This document shows positions 37,332 to 50,840 of a DNA stretch of 64,000 nt, one piece after another (the first letter of the stretch is position 1; each line of letters starts with the position of its first letter). The position numbers were made by a program, and so were the translations under genes. This DNA is from Ficedula albicollis (Eukaryota; Chordata; Aves; Passeriformes; Muscicapidae): positions 7,886,021 to 7,950,020 of the forward strand of contig NC_021692.1 in assembly GCF_000247815.1 (NCBI RefSeq), given 5' to 3'. The notes under the pieces are model-generated. The model saw only the letters and a program-made list of their open reading frames with translations, was not told where the DNA came from and made no database searches.

Positions 37332-37870
37332 GCATTTAGCACTCAGAACAGTGGTCCTGGTCACCAGCACCCAAATCTGTGCATTTAGCACTCAGAACAG
37401 TGGTCCTGGTCACCGGCACCCAAATCTGTGCATTTAGCACTCAGAACAGTGGTCCTGGTCACCGGCACCCAAATCTGTGCATTTAGCACTCAGAACAGTG
37501 GTCCTGGTCACCGGCACCCAAATCTGTGCATTTAGCACTCAGAACAGTGGTCCTGGTCACCGGCACCCAAATCTGTGCATTTAGCACTCAGAACAGTGGT
37601 CCTGGTCACCGGCACCCAAATCTGTGCATTTAGCACTCAGAACAGTGGTCCTGGTCACCGGCACCCAAATCTGTGCATTTAGCACTCAGAACAGTGGTCC
37701 TGGTCACCGGCACCCAAATCTGTGCATTTAGCACTCAGAACAGTGGTCCTGGTCACCGGCACCCAAATCTGTGCATTTAGCACTCAGAACAGTGGTCCTG
37801 GTCACCGGCACCCAAATCTGTGCATTTAGCACTCAGAACAGTGGTCCTGGTCACCGGCACCAGAATCTGC
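37332..37870 (+). repeat. 49-bp minisatellite, 11 copies
   Basis: Units start with GCATTTAGCACTCAGAAC and contain GTGGTCCTGGTCACCGGC; they repeat exactly every 49 bp from 37332. Copy 1 has A instead of G at 37366 (CACCAGCAC against CACCGGCAC). Copy 11 (37822-37870) differs at three end positions. Copies 2-10 look identical. As 49 is not divisible by three, any frame changes from copy to copy, arguing against coding. Edge variants with a uniform centre fit expansion by slippage or unequal exchange. Confidence 0.97.
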
Positions 37871-40800
37871 CACGAGCAGATGTTCACACCTTCTCCAGCT
37901 GGTTTATCTCACACAGACACACCAGTGAGTGCACAAGGTGTTCCATGGGCAGGGGCTCTGGCAGAGGCAGCTTTGGTAAAACTCACTGCAGTGGCTGTGA
38001 CCGGGTAACCGGGAATCTGCACACATGGTGGAAAAAGGGCTCCCCTGCAGCACAGAATATATCCCAAAAGCAGAGATGGTGCTTTGGGCGCTCGATCTGA
38101 CCTGCAGGAGAGCAGCCAGTGGTGCTGGCAGCCGAGGGATGGTGAGGGGACAAGGGGCCCCCACATTTCTCTGCAGCAGTGGGGTATGAGGACTGTGCCA
38201 CACAGGACCCCGTGCCCAGACGCCGATGAGCATTTGGGAGGGGGATGTTTGTCTTGTGGGTGGCTGGAGAGGGACCCTGGCTGCATTCTTCTCAGTCTTA
38301 GAAAAGAAAACAGAGAATTCCTCAGGAGCACTGGCTGCTGGCCTGACTGACAGAAAACAATCCAGGAACAAAGCACAGAGAAGGGATTTCACAGCCACCT
38401 AGCTCCTGTGTGTCTGCTCCAGAACTCTCCTGCTACCACTGGGAAATGGAAGAGTGCTCTGAAACGTGGCTCTTTACAAAGGGGTAGCAACCATTATTGC
38501 CCACTGCCAGCTGCTGGAAGAGGCCTTGTGGCATTTCAGGCTAGAGGATTTCAATCCCTCTCGTGGATACAGGCAGGGAAGTGAGGCAAGGACAAAGCTT
38601 ACCAAGCCACCTCCTGCACATGGCATTGTGTGGCATGCGGTGCAACCTGGAAGAACTGAATGGGCAAGAAAAGTCCTCTGGAACAAAGCTCAAGGAGCAT
38701 CCTCAAAAACAGAGCTAGCCAGAGCCAGGTGACAAGCCAGGAGTTTCTTTGGCTGGTTTGACTTTAGTGTGCCACACTGACAGTGAGATGATTCACTCCT
38801 GACACTTCTCTCACATGAAGCCAAAGGCCCCTGACCACAAACCCCATCAAGAATTAGATCCTGTGCTCCATGAACCCCGCAGAGAGGAGTACTGACCTCT
38901 CACACAGGAGAGATGAGGGCAATGACCTTCCCCTGGGTGCAGGGAAAGAGAGAAAAGTTACAAAGCCCATCACTAGTTTTATGATTCACTGCTGGCCTCC
39001 AAAATTTACACCAGATCTAAATGTGCCACCAAATGCAAGGACCTGGCTCTTCCCTATTCATTCCCTGGCCATTTCCCAGCCCCTCATTCTCCCCTTTTGT
39101 TCAAGAATCCCAAAGTAGGTACCAGGCAGACACTTGTGAATTCCTGCTGAACTGGAAGGTCGTCGGGGTGACCTCCCAGAGAAGGCACAACTTGTGGCAT
39201 GGCACAGGACTCTGGAAGAGCAGCCAAGTCTTCCAGCACCCCTGGGCTGTCCCCTGGCCTAGCCCAGAGCCTGCTGCTCCCCAAGGGCAGCTGGAGGGAG
39301 TGGGGGGAGCTCCCTGGGCAGTTCCCCCAGGGGAAAGGCTCAGCAGATGCACAGAGCAGGAAAATGCCGGTAAGGCTCGGTGCGTCAGCCTTTCTGGCAT
39401 CGACCTCCCAAACTCATTCAAATATTTCCCCTTTTTTTTAAATTTAATGTTCCCTATAATTCATCTGTCCCAAAAGATAATCAATAGAGGCCGTAATGAA
39501 AATTTGAGCCATATTTTATGATCCGCTGCAGGAGAAAGGGCCACATCAGCAGGACTGGCCTTGGCTTCCAGCATCATTCCTGTGTGCATTCACCTGCTCC
39601 TGGCCAGATCCCCCCCATGCACCCCAGGCTGCTGACAGGGGCAGACCCTCCAGGATAAACTTCCACCCTTCCCTCCAACCTCAAGCAGCTGCCGCTGGAT
39701 CCGCAGGTGCAGACGTCCACGAGGGGTAAGGGAATTTCCCACAGAGTGCAAAGGGCCCTGAGCCAGTGGCCCTAGGGAGCCTCCAGACCCTCCCTCAGCT
39801 TCTCAGCTCTCAGAAAAGTCCTACGACCTCTACCAGACCCAAGGGGATGTGATGATCATGTAGCAGGATATGCAGAATTGCTTCAACTCTTTGTAGTAAT
39901 TCCATAATCCCTGGCACTGCCTCTCAGTCAAGCTGGGCTTTGTGCTCCTCTGCTCCCAACCACGAGGGCAGCCACTAATGGGGAAAGAAGAGGGATTTCC
40001 CCAGGAACTGCCTGAGTGGAGAAGCTGCTGTGCAGCAGTGCAGCCCTTCAGGGCTCCCACCATGGACATGGTGACCAAAGAAGCACCTTTGGGCTCCCTG
40101 TTCCATGAGCAGCCCCAGAGCTGCCAAACGAGGGATCATGGTAAGCTCAGTCCAGTTCCAGACACTGAACATTGGCAAGCACAGGACCACGCTCCACAGC
40201 ATCACTCCAGCAAAACCCTCCTCTCTTCTCCCTCCTGTGCACTGTCATCTCAGTCCTACAGATACATGCAAGCTTTTCAATGGTTTGAAACATGAATCTG
40301 AAATTCCAACTTTGTTGAGCACTGCTGGGAAAACAAGGAGAGAAATGCTGCAGGAACCTAAAGCACATTGTCACATCCACCATAAAAATCCATGTCCAGT
40401 CACTAGGACTGCACTCTTCCATATCTAGTTCCAAGGGAAGCTCAGACAAACCCAGCTACTTCCCTTTTTTCCCTTTTAGCCACAAATACTACAACTGCTC
40501 CCAAATCTACCCATTTTATTATAGAATGTATTAATTTAGGAGCCATGCTGACCTTGCTTGCCCAAGTGGGGAGTGGCAAGGAGAGGCAATCATGTCTCAG
40601 TGCCACCTACACACACTGCTGCCTGTTTTATAATCCACACTGTAAATCCTGCAGCGCTCCAGAGCACCTTGATCTATCCTCCCAGCACACAGCCAGCAGC
40701 CTTGCTGGTTTTGCACATGCACGTGGATGCAGCCAGGGCTGAAGGAAGGCAAAGCCTTGCTCCCGTTCCCGGAACCCTTCTCCATCTCAGATTCCCAGCA

Positions 40801-41880
40801 GCAGGTTCCCTGTCCTCCCTCTAAAGGCTGGAGCATATTTCATTGCCTGAAGCTGCCGCATCTGCAGGGAGCCGGAGGTAACAAAACCAACTTGGATTTG
40901 GCCAAGGGAAAAATATCAGAAGTGAAAGGCCAGAGTGAGGAATTTATAACAGCAGCTAAGGCAGCAAAAATACAAGCGTCTGACCAGAAGCTGCCCTCCT
41001 GCTCAGCATGTCATGCTGCTCAGCTTCCCGTGTGTCCTGAAGGGGCAGGACATTGCAGACAGCCCAGCCAGAAATCACCAATCTCCTACACACACCAGCG
41101 CACCAACACCTCACCAGACCCTGCTCAGCACCAGCCGGGCAGAAACTGCAAATCCAGGAAAGCTCTGCTCACCCAGAGGTGCAGGTGGGAATCTCGTAGC
41201 GTGTTGCTACTCAAGGCATCACTTTAAAAAGGATGTAGCACCTCTGTGCAGGTATAGTGATAGTAGTTTACCTCCCAAGACAGAAATGCCCTCTGTCCTG
41301 GATGGACAGACTGAATCCCCACAACCAGCAGTGGCAAAAGCAGCAGCCGAATATTCCCACCTTTCCTTTCTCATGGAAACTTGGAAATCAACCGTCTTTG
41401 TTTAGAAAATAGAACACAATAATCAAATCAATTGTTGTTTCCACTACGTAAATGAGGTGACAGACTTGTGAGATGTGGGACTTGAGGACTGTGAATCCAG
41501 AGAACATGGCTGAGCAGCTTCATGCTTTAAACCTACACTGGAAAGGGGGCTGAAATCCCACGCAGAACTGGGAAAGCACTGCTGTCTCTGAAGCCCTGTG
41601 TCAGCAGCACACAGAGCCATCCTCCGTTTTTAACCCAGCAGTGACAGAGACACGTGCCTGGAGAGCTCCAGGACAAGCACGCGGGGCTGGGACATGGCTG
41701 TGGCAGTCACTGCTAACCTGCCCCAGATTTGAACTGGTGACCCTCACTAATATCATCCAGCCCTGGACATCCTCAGGGAGCAATCAGCACGTTTTATGGA
41801 CCCAGCCAATTTTGGAAGTGCATAGGCAGTATTCTAGCCCCGTGTTACAATTCTGCATTGTAGGTCCATGTCACCATGCT
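37871..41880. other. Unique non-coding DNA, no gene recognised
   Basis: Mixed unique sequence. Open frames of up to about 166 codons overlap on both strands and show no recognisable features. A GTTCAAATC word on the minus strand (about 41730) is a tRNA B-box-like match, possibly from an eroded tRNA-derived SINE. A candidate element at 39400-39540 is listed separately. Confidence 0.55.
39400..39540. promoter_or_regulatory. Candidate AT-rich regulatory element
   Basis: It contains CCCTATAATTCATCTGTCCC, AGATAATCAATAGAGG (ONECUT-like ATCAATA), CCGTAATGAAAATTTGAGCC and ATATTTTATGATCCGC, all in unique sequence with sharp AT-rich contrast to flanks. The texture is that of developmental conserved non-coding DNA. 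Confidence 0.28.
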
Positions 41881-42034
41881 CGTGCTCAGGGAATTGCTTT
41901 GTGCTAGACCCTGTGCTCAGATCCCTGTGCTCAGACTCAGTGCTCAGATCCCTGTGCTCAAATCCCAGTGCTCAGATCCATGTGCTCAGATCCCTGTGCT
42001 CAGATCCCTTGCTCAAATAACAGTGCTCAGATCC

Positions 42035-43167
<1,133 letters not shown>

Positions 43168-43277
43168 TGCTCAGACCCCTGTGCTCAGATCCCTGTGCTC
43201 AAATCCCAGTGCTCAGATCCCTGTGCTCAGACCCCTGTGCTCAGACCCCTGTGCTCAGATCCTGTGCTCAAATCCCT

Positions 43278-45377
43278 GTGCTCAGATGCCTGTGCTCAGA
43301 TCCATGTGCTCAGATCCCTGTGCTCAAATGCCTGTGCTCAGATCCATGTGCTCAGATCCCTGTGCTCAAATGCCTGTGCTCAGATCCATGTGCTCAGATC
43401 CCTGTGCTCAAATGCCTGTGCTCAGATCCATGTGCTCAGATCCCTGTGCTCAAATGCCTGTGCTCAGATCCATGTGCTCAGATCCCTGTGCTCAAATGCC
43501 TGTGCTCAGATCCATGTGCTCAGATCCCTGTGCTCAAATGCCTGTGCTCAGATCCATGTGCTCAGATCCCTGTGCTCAAATGCCTGTGCTCAGATCCATG
43601 TGCTCAGATCCCTGTGCTCAAATGCCTGTGCTCAGATCCATGTGCTCAGATCCCTGTGCTCAAATGCCTGTGCTCAGATCCATGTGCTCAGATCCCTGTG
43701 CTCAAATGCCTGTGCTCAGATCCATGTGCTCAGATCCCTGTGCTCAAATGCCTGTGCTCAGATCCATGTGCTCAGATCCCTGTGCTCAAATGCCTGTGCT
43801 CAGATCCATGTGCTCAGATCCCTGTGCTCAAATGCCTGTGCTCAGATCCATGTGCTCAGATCCCTGTGCTCAAATGCCTGTGCTCAGATCCATGTGCTCA
43901 GATCCCTGTGCTCAAATGCCTGTGCTCAGATCCATGTGCTCAGATCCCTGTGCTCAAATGCCTGTGCTCAGATCCATGTGCTCAGATCCCTGTGCTCAAA
44001 TGCCTGTGCTCAGATCCATGTGCTCAGATCCCTGTGCTCAAATGCCTGTGCTCAGATCCATGTGCTCAGATCCCTGTGCTCAAATGCCTGTGCTCAGATC
44101 CATGTGCTCAGATCCCTGTGCTCAAATGCCTGTGCTCAGATCCATGTGCTCAGATCCCTGTGCTCAAATGCCTGTGCTCAGATCCATGTGCTCAGATCCC
44201 TGTGCTCAAATGCCTGTGCTCAGATCCATGTGCTCAGATCCCTGTGCTCAAATGCCTGTGCTCAGATCCATGTGCTCAGATCCCTGTGCTCAAATGCCTG
44301 TGCTCAGATCCATGTGCTCAGATCCCTGTGCTCAAATGCCTGTGCTCAGATCCATGTGCTCAGATCCCTGTGCTCAAATGCCTGTGCTCAGATCCATGTG
44401 CTCAGATCCCTGTGCTCAAATGCCTGTGCTCAGATCCATGTGCTCAGATCCCTGTGCTCAAATGCCTGTGCTCAGATCCATGTGCTCAGATCCCTGTGCT
44501 CAAATGCCTGTGCTCAGATCCATGTGCTCAGATCCCTGTGCTCAAATGCCTGTGCTCAGATCCATGTGCTCAGATCCCTGTGCTCAAATGCCTGTGCTCA
44601 GATCCATGTGCTCAGATCCCTGTGCTCAAATGCCTGTGCTCAGATCCATGTGCTCAGATCCCTGTGCTCAAATGCCTGTGCTCAGATCCATGTGCTCAGA
44701 TCCCTGTGCTCAAATGCCTGTGCTCAGATCCATGTGCTCAGATCCCTGTGCTCAAATGCCTGTGCTCAGATCCATGTGCTCAGATCCCTGTGCTCAAATG
44801 CCTGTGCTCAGATCCATGTGCTCAGATCCCTGTGCTCAAATGCCTGTGCTCAGATCCATGTGCTCAGATCCCTGTGCTCAAATGCCTGTGCTCAGATCCA
44901 TGTGCTCAGATCCCTGTGCTCAAATGCCTGTGCTCAGATCCATGTGCTCAGATCCCTGTGCTCAAATGCCTGTGCTCAGATCCATGTGCTCAGATCCCTG
45001 TGCTCAAATGCCTGTGCTCAGATCCATGTGCTCAGATCCCTGTGCTCAAATGCCTGTGCTCAGATCCATGTGCTCAGATCCCTGTGCTCAAATGCCTGTG
45101 CTCAGATCCATGTGCTCAGATCCCTGTGCTCAAATGCCTGTGCTCAGATCCATGTGCTCAGATCCCTGTGCTCAAATGCCTGTGCTCAGATCCATGTGCT
45201 CAGATCCCTGTGCTCAAATGCCTGTGCTCAGATCCATGTGCTCAGATCCCTGTGCTCAAATGCCTGTGCTCAGATCCATGTGCTCAGATCCCTGTGCTCA
45301 AATGCCTGTGCTCAGATCCATGTGCTCAGATCCCTGTGCTCAAATGCCTGTGCTCAGATCCATGTGCTCAGATCCCT
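43278..45377 (+). repeat. 42-bp higher-order repeat, 50 identical units
   Basis: Each unit is three related 14-mers in order: GTGCTCAAATGCCT, GTGCTCAGATCCAT, GTGCTCAGATCCCT. Units start at 43278 and then every 42 bp to 45336. The first unit has CAGATGCC in place of CAAATGCC; no other variation was seen. This is a trimer higher-order structure, formed when a block of three diverged 14-mers was amplified as a whole, while edge monomers stayed irregular. Confidence 0.97.
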
Positions 45378-45817
45378 GTGCTCAGATCCCTGTGCTCAGA
45401 CCCTGTGCTCAAATCCCAGTGCTCAGATCCCTGTACTCAGCACAGGGAGCCAGGGCTGAGCCAGGACTGCTGCTCTCAGAGCACAGAACAAACCCAGTGC
45501 CTACACACATCCCTGAGTACTGATATTCCAGCCTAATACACAGCCCCAGAGATCCCCACAAACAAACCCATTTTTGAAAATGACATTTCCACCTATTGGT
45601 CCCTGGACTAAACTAATTGGTTTTGCTAGTTCTAAAAGCCAGAGCTATTTCACTGAAAAAAAAAATAAAATAAGAGCAAGTGCATGGGAAGTCAGAGTCA
45701 TCCCCTGATTTCTGACATAAAATCCCCATATATGCAAATGTATTTGTTCCCAGTCATAATTCCAGCTTTACTGCATGGCATGCCACAGGGGAATTCTTTG
45801 CTTCACAGTGAAGTTTG

Positions 45818-45912
45818 GAAAACAAGGAGTTAAAGTGACCAGACCAAACTCAAACAGCAATTTAGTCAAAGCTACAAGAATTCTTCTGTGCTCTAACCAC
45901 TAGGTTATCCCT
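45818..45912 (+). mobile_element. MIR-like ancient SINE fragment
   Basis: The words AACAAGGAGTTAAAGTGACC and then CTGTGCTCTAACCACTAGGT followed by TATCC match the MIR 3' half (AGAGGTTAAGTGACTTGCC ... GTGCTCTTAACCACTAGGCTA) in order and spacing. The terminal CTCTAACCACTAGG word is particularly diagnostic. A diverged amniote-age relic, by memory of the consensus. Confidence 0.6.
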
Positions 45913-48900
45913 TTCTTTGCTAAATAAACTTCCCAGTCAAAGGGGAAAAAGCTATTTCCACCTAATGACTGGTGTTTTGTGAGAGGGGTTTTTGTTGGTT
46001 TTTTTTTTAAGATAAAATTAATTTTTTTTTTTTCCCTGTGGCAGGGAAGCTGCCTAGTAGGGGATCAATCCAGGACCAACTTTGGTTACTGTTTGGTTCA
46101 GAGTCAGAAGCTTTCAGAGACAGAACAACCAGCAAGAAGAAAAGCAGTTTTCTGCCTCCTGAAACAGCAAGGCAGTTTGAGTTTGGCACCCCAACACACA
46201 GAGCCTTGGGGGCAGATGCCCTGTGAAGCAGAAGTGTCCAGCTCTAGACCTGCCTGCTCTGCTCTGCGGGCTGGACAGACTTGTACAGACCAGAACACAC
46301 TACTTACAGACAAAACAAATGTGCAAAATATGTACAGTTAAAAATCTGAAAAAAAAAAAAATCTGTTAAAAAAAAAGCAACTAAGAAGAATTTAATATAG
46401 AGGGAATTTGTCAAAGATGATCACTAGAGGAAAAAAGTGCATGTCTTTTTAGTAACCAGTACTTACCTGGACCTGGAAGCAGCCGTAAGTTCTGGGCGCA
46501 TTTTCTGGGAAAACGAGTTCTCACCATTGAGCAGAAACCCAATGGGAAGCAAGAAAGCCCCACTTCTTTCTAGGCAAAAGCTGTTCAGCCCTACCATTTG
46601 CTGGGACAGTTTTAGGTGAGACTCCCCAAGTCTGAGTGAACTGCTTTTTACTTTGATGAAGCTCAGCTCTGTTTCAAAGAAACCAAAGCTGAAGGTGATC
46701 ATTGCTAATTTTTTTATCATCATTTTATGAGCATGTTAACCTTCATTCACAAATGCTCTACAGAGTGAATTTCCTTCTATTCCTTTTTTTATCCTTGATT
46801 ATCAGTATTTCAAAAACATGGATTTCTTAAAATGTGTATAAGAAGACACCTCATACAAACTTGTAATGATTTAATAGAGAGCTATCTCTTTTCTACAAAA
46901 TCTACATAAAAATGAGGTTGTTACCAATTAATTTGAACTGAGACAAAAAAGCTGTTTCGGTGCAGATTATCAGTTTAACTACCACACCTCAAATTAAACA
47001 GGTATAAATGTTTTATAAAAAGGCTCTAGATTAACACAAAAAGAACTTCTACTTGCTCCTCCTTTTCAGCACTTATGCTCCAAATTTCCTTTGGGAATTG
47101 ATGTGTTGGACAGTGTTAAGAAAGTGCTTCACGTGTGCACGTGGAGGTCACTTTGCTCTCATGTCTACAACGTGAAGTTTGGAAAACTTGTTTAAAGTAA
47201 GTGCTTTCTCCTCCAGTTCATTGTTTATTGGGTATTTTCCTTTCAAGATTTTTATTCACAAAGATCATCTTTTGTTTTTCTAAACCCCAGATTTTATGGG
47301 GAAAACACTCTGCCCTAAATCATCTCCAGGCAAAGGAAAGCTGCTTACGGTGTTCCCACTCATTGCACACACATAACTCTACGTGGAGATTCTTAATCTT
47401 CACCCACCCAAGATTAAGGCAACACAAATTATGAAATCGATACCAATACACAGAGCAACATCTATTACAGTTTCAATGTTTTTGTTATATTTTTTTCTAA
47501 ACTATTAAAGCAGTATGATTTTAATGTGGTTGTTGTTGTTTATGCAATACAAATTCTCTGTTGTTTGATGCTGTGGGTACTTATGCAAATGCCCCATTTT
47601 CCTTATAGAAATCTTTCCTTTGACACCTCATGTGAGTAAAGAAGATATTTGAGTGTTTGCAAGATAAGGATCCATTTCTATTTAAGGCTCCATTACTGAT
47701 CAGGAGGCAAAGAGCATCCTTATAGTGGATATAAATTATAGTTACACTAATTTTAGAGCCCCTTACTCTCTGTTCTAGTGATGGACCAGAAGAGCTTTCA
47801 AATAAAGGAGATTCTTCCCTCACAGCAGTTTCAGTTCCTTTCTTTCATTAATCAAAAGCTATCCTATAGATAAATATATTTTCTCTCCACATTCATGTCT
47901 GAATACCTCTTTGAGGTTTAACACTCCTGCACCTGATTCAAACACAACAAATCAAAAATCATTTTGCCACCAACTGCAACAGGCATTTCCAGAAGTTACA
48001 TCACACAAGTCATGCAATTAAACTTTGATGAAAACATAAAAACAAAAACACCAAGCAGCCCCTAGTGCTTGCTTTGTCTTTCACACAATCCATCATAAAA
48101 AGGCAGGACATTAAAATGGAAGATCCTCTGGCTAAAGCTGTGCCGTAAACAATCTTTTCCTAATGAATTCCACCTCTTTACCCCACTGAATCAGCAGAGG
48201 CAGATGGAATTTCTCTCCGCTCTTCCTTCTCTGTGCAAAGGATGCAGTGCTGCTACAAGCAGGAACCCATGGAGATGGGGCGCTGCCCACTGCCAGGAGC
48301 TGTCCTGTGACCCTCCCTGCCCAGCTGCTGTGCTGAGCCAGCCCTGGCACCCAGCAGGAGCCGGGTGTGAGCCCCAGAGCTCCTGAGAGCGGCAGGGACA
48401 GAGGAGGGGACGGCATCTCGCAATGCTCAGCGCACTGCCCTTACAGAACGCACAGAGCGAGCCAAAAGCCTTAGTCCTGCAGCTTGGGAAGGCTCCAGCA
48501 GCTCTGGGTGTTAAACACTCTCCAAAACCCCCGTCTCCACACGCTGCTCCTCTCCTGCAGCCTCACCCTCTGCTCATGGATTCCCACACCTGCAAACGAT
48601 ACCCCTTTAAAATCAAACCTTTTATTTAGCATCTGCTCAGATCGTATCATGTGATGAAAGGAAACTGGGGTTTACACAAGGACAAGGGAACGCAAATGGC
48701 CTGTCATTTCCAAAATATAGCTAGGAAAGGCAAAAAGGAAGCAGCAGAAGCGTCACAGTTGGATCATAAAAGCCATTAAGGCCCTGAGCTAGGGAGTTCC
48801 ACTGGCTCCAGCTCATTCATGGCTGCTGAAACACGACTTTGCAGAGTGAGGAGTAAATCCAAGCTTACACAGTAGGACAAGCCCAGCTTTCTTGTGTTTC

Positions 48901-50739
48901 TTACAACATTTTTCCTGTTTGGATTTTTCTATCTTCCAGAGTGTGTAACAAAACAAACCTAAAATCATGATAAATTTTAGAATGTTTCACATAAAAATTT
49001 ACCTGTCACCATGTATTTTCCCCACTGTAACTCTTTTGAACAGTGAGATAATGTTTGTTTAAGGGTTTGGTTGTCTTGAACTATTCCCCTAGACCACTAT
49101 ATCTGGACTCTAAATACTGCAGAGAAAGTACAAAATAAATTTAAAGTCAGCAAAATACTGAAGAAAAAAAATAATTGGAAAAATGTCTTAGATCATACTT
49201 TTGTCTTGAAGAATTTTTTTTCTTGTTTGTGTAACAAAGATGAGTCTGGTTATTGATCAGTAACATTACTCTTTCCCTTACCTGCCAAAAGGGATTTCAG
49301 TTTTGAACAGAGTTTCCTTACTGTATTTAAATTATTTTCAGTGAAATCTACATTTGGATAGGGTTTGGGGGTTTTTCCAGATCACTGTATCGTATTACAA
49401 AATTAGCCATCTGTCTATAAGAAGATAATATTTTCTTATATTTACAAAGCACCTTTCCTCCCCAGGTGCTCATGGTAAGGTGAGGTCGGTGCCATGGAAG
49501 TGCAGCCAGCGCTGGCAAAGTCTCACTCGGGCTGGATTTGCCACTATCCAGAGCAGCACTGTCCTTTTGCAGTGCTTCTCAAACCATGTGTACACCAACC
49601 ACGAGTGGGTTTCTGTTCCACACACCACACTCACCTCCAGCTCTCAGCATGCCACAGGTGAAAAAGGGGCAGCACATCTGGCACAGGGGGGGCAGAGCTG
49701 GAACAGCTCAGCACCAAGCAAGGCTCTTCTGTACGGAAATGAAGACTTCATTTCAGCACAACATCTCACCCATTTAGGGTGAGCAGAGAAGAAGAGATCC
49801 CATCAAACAGGAGCTGGGCTGGGCTGTGAAGCCTGGGATTAGACATCTGGAAAAGCACCTGAGAAAGCAGGCTTGGGGAGGCAGAGGGGGACTGCATTCC
49901 TCATCCTCCCTGCCTGGCAAACAGCTCCAGCCATCTCAGCACACTCACCACACATCCTCCCAAACTCAGGTGTCCAACAGACGTGTACAGACACAACCCG
50001 TCCATGACAAGGAGGAAGGGAGACACAAGGAGGAACTGGGAGAGCAGGACAACAACATGGAACGAGGCAGACAAAGACCAGCAGGCAGGGGACAGGTGCA
50101 GCAGTGCCAGAAGCACAAGGGACAAACTGGAATCCACAAAGAATTCCGAAGAACTGCAGGAAGCAGCTCAAACCAGAGAGCAAACCTGGGAACTGTGAGT
50201 GCAGGTGTGTGGTGCATTTCCCAGCTAGGTAGTGCTGGCTTGGTCACACCAAACAAGACAGACTCTGAATTTCAGAGTCTGAATGCAGGCACAGAACACT
50301 TCTGCTACCTCAAGGGCAGTTTTAAACACTACCAGCTCTCCAGGTTAGAAAGAGCTTCCTGTTTGCAGTCTGGAGCTTTCCAGTTGCCTTGAGGATGAGC
50401 AGTTATGAGTCCAAAACACTGGTCTGATAGCAAAACAGAAAAAGAGAGAAAGCTTTTAGGCCTGGGGGTTCCCACGACTAAATGAGCTGAGCAGTTCTTC
50501 CTGCCTGGAGCCAGGAAGAGTTGCCCAGGGAGATCAAACCTGCCCTGCAAAGTCCCAAATCCAAGTCATGCAAATTCCAATCTCCCTCCAAGCACTGATA
50601 CCAGCACAGGGACTCTGACTTCATCAGATGCATGAAGGAAATGGAAAAAGGAGGAGGGGCCTTACTGCCTACACACATCCACACCCCACCTCAGGCCATG
50701 GAGGGGGTGTAAATAACAGAGCAGGTTCAGCAGCCAACA

Positions 50740-50840
50740 GCATCCAGGGTCGAGTCAGTAATCCCCTTTTTCCATTTCCGTTTGCTATTTAATGTAATTA
50801 TAGTTTTTGATTGAAATCCACCCGGAGTGTAACCCCTCTG
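50740..50840. promoter_or_regulatory. Candidate AT-rich regulatory element
   Basis: GAGTCAGTAATCCCCTTTTT, TTTGCTATTTAATGTAATTA and TAGTTTTTGATTGAAATCC, with TAATCC and TAATTA cores, in unique sequence. Low-certainty enhancer-like block. Confidence 0.22.

Noticed and set aside
37332..37870. CRISPR-like regular repeat
   Set aside because: Units are contiguous 49-mers with no unique spacers, in a vertebrate context; it is a minisatellite.
41715..41770. tRNA gene or tRNA-derived SINE on the minus strand
   Set aside because: A B-box-like GTTCAAATC is present, but no convincing A-box or cloverleaf was seen upstream; at best an eroded SINE.
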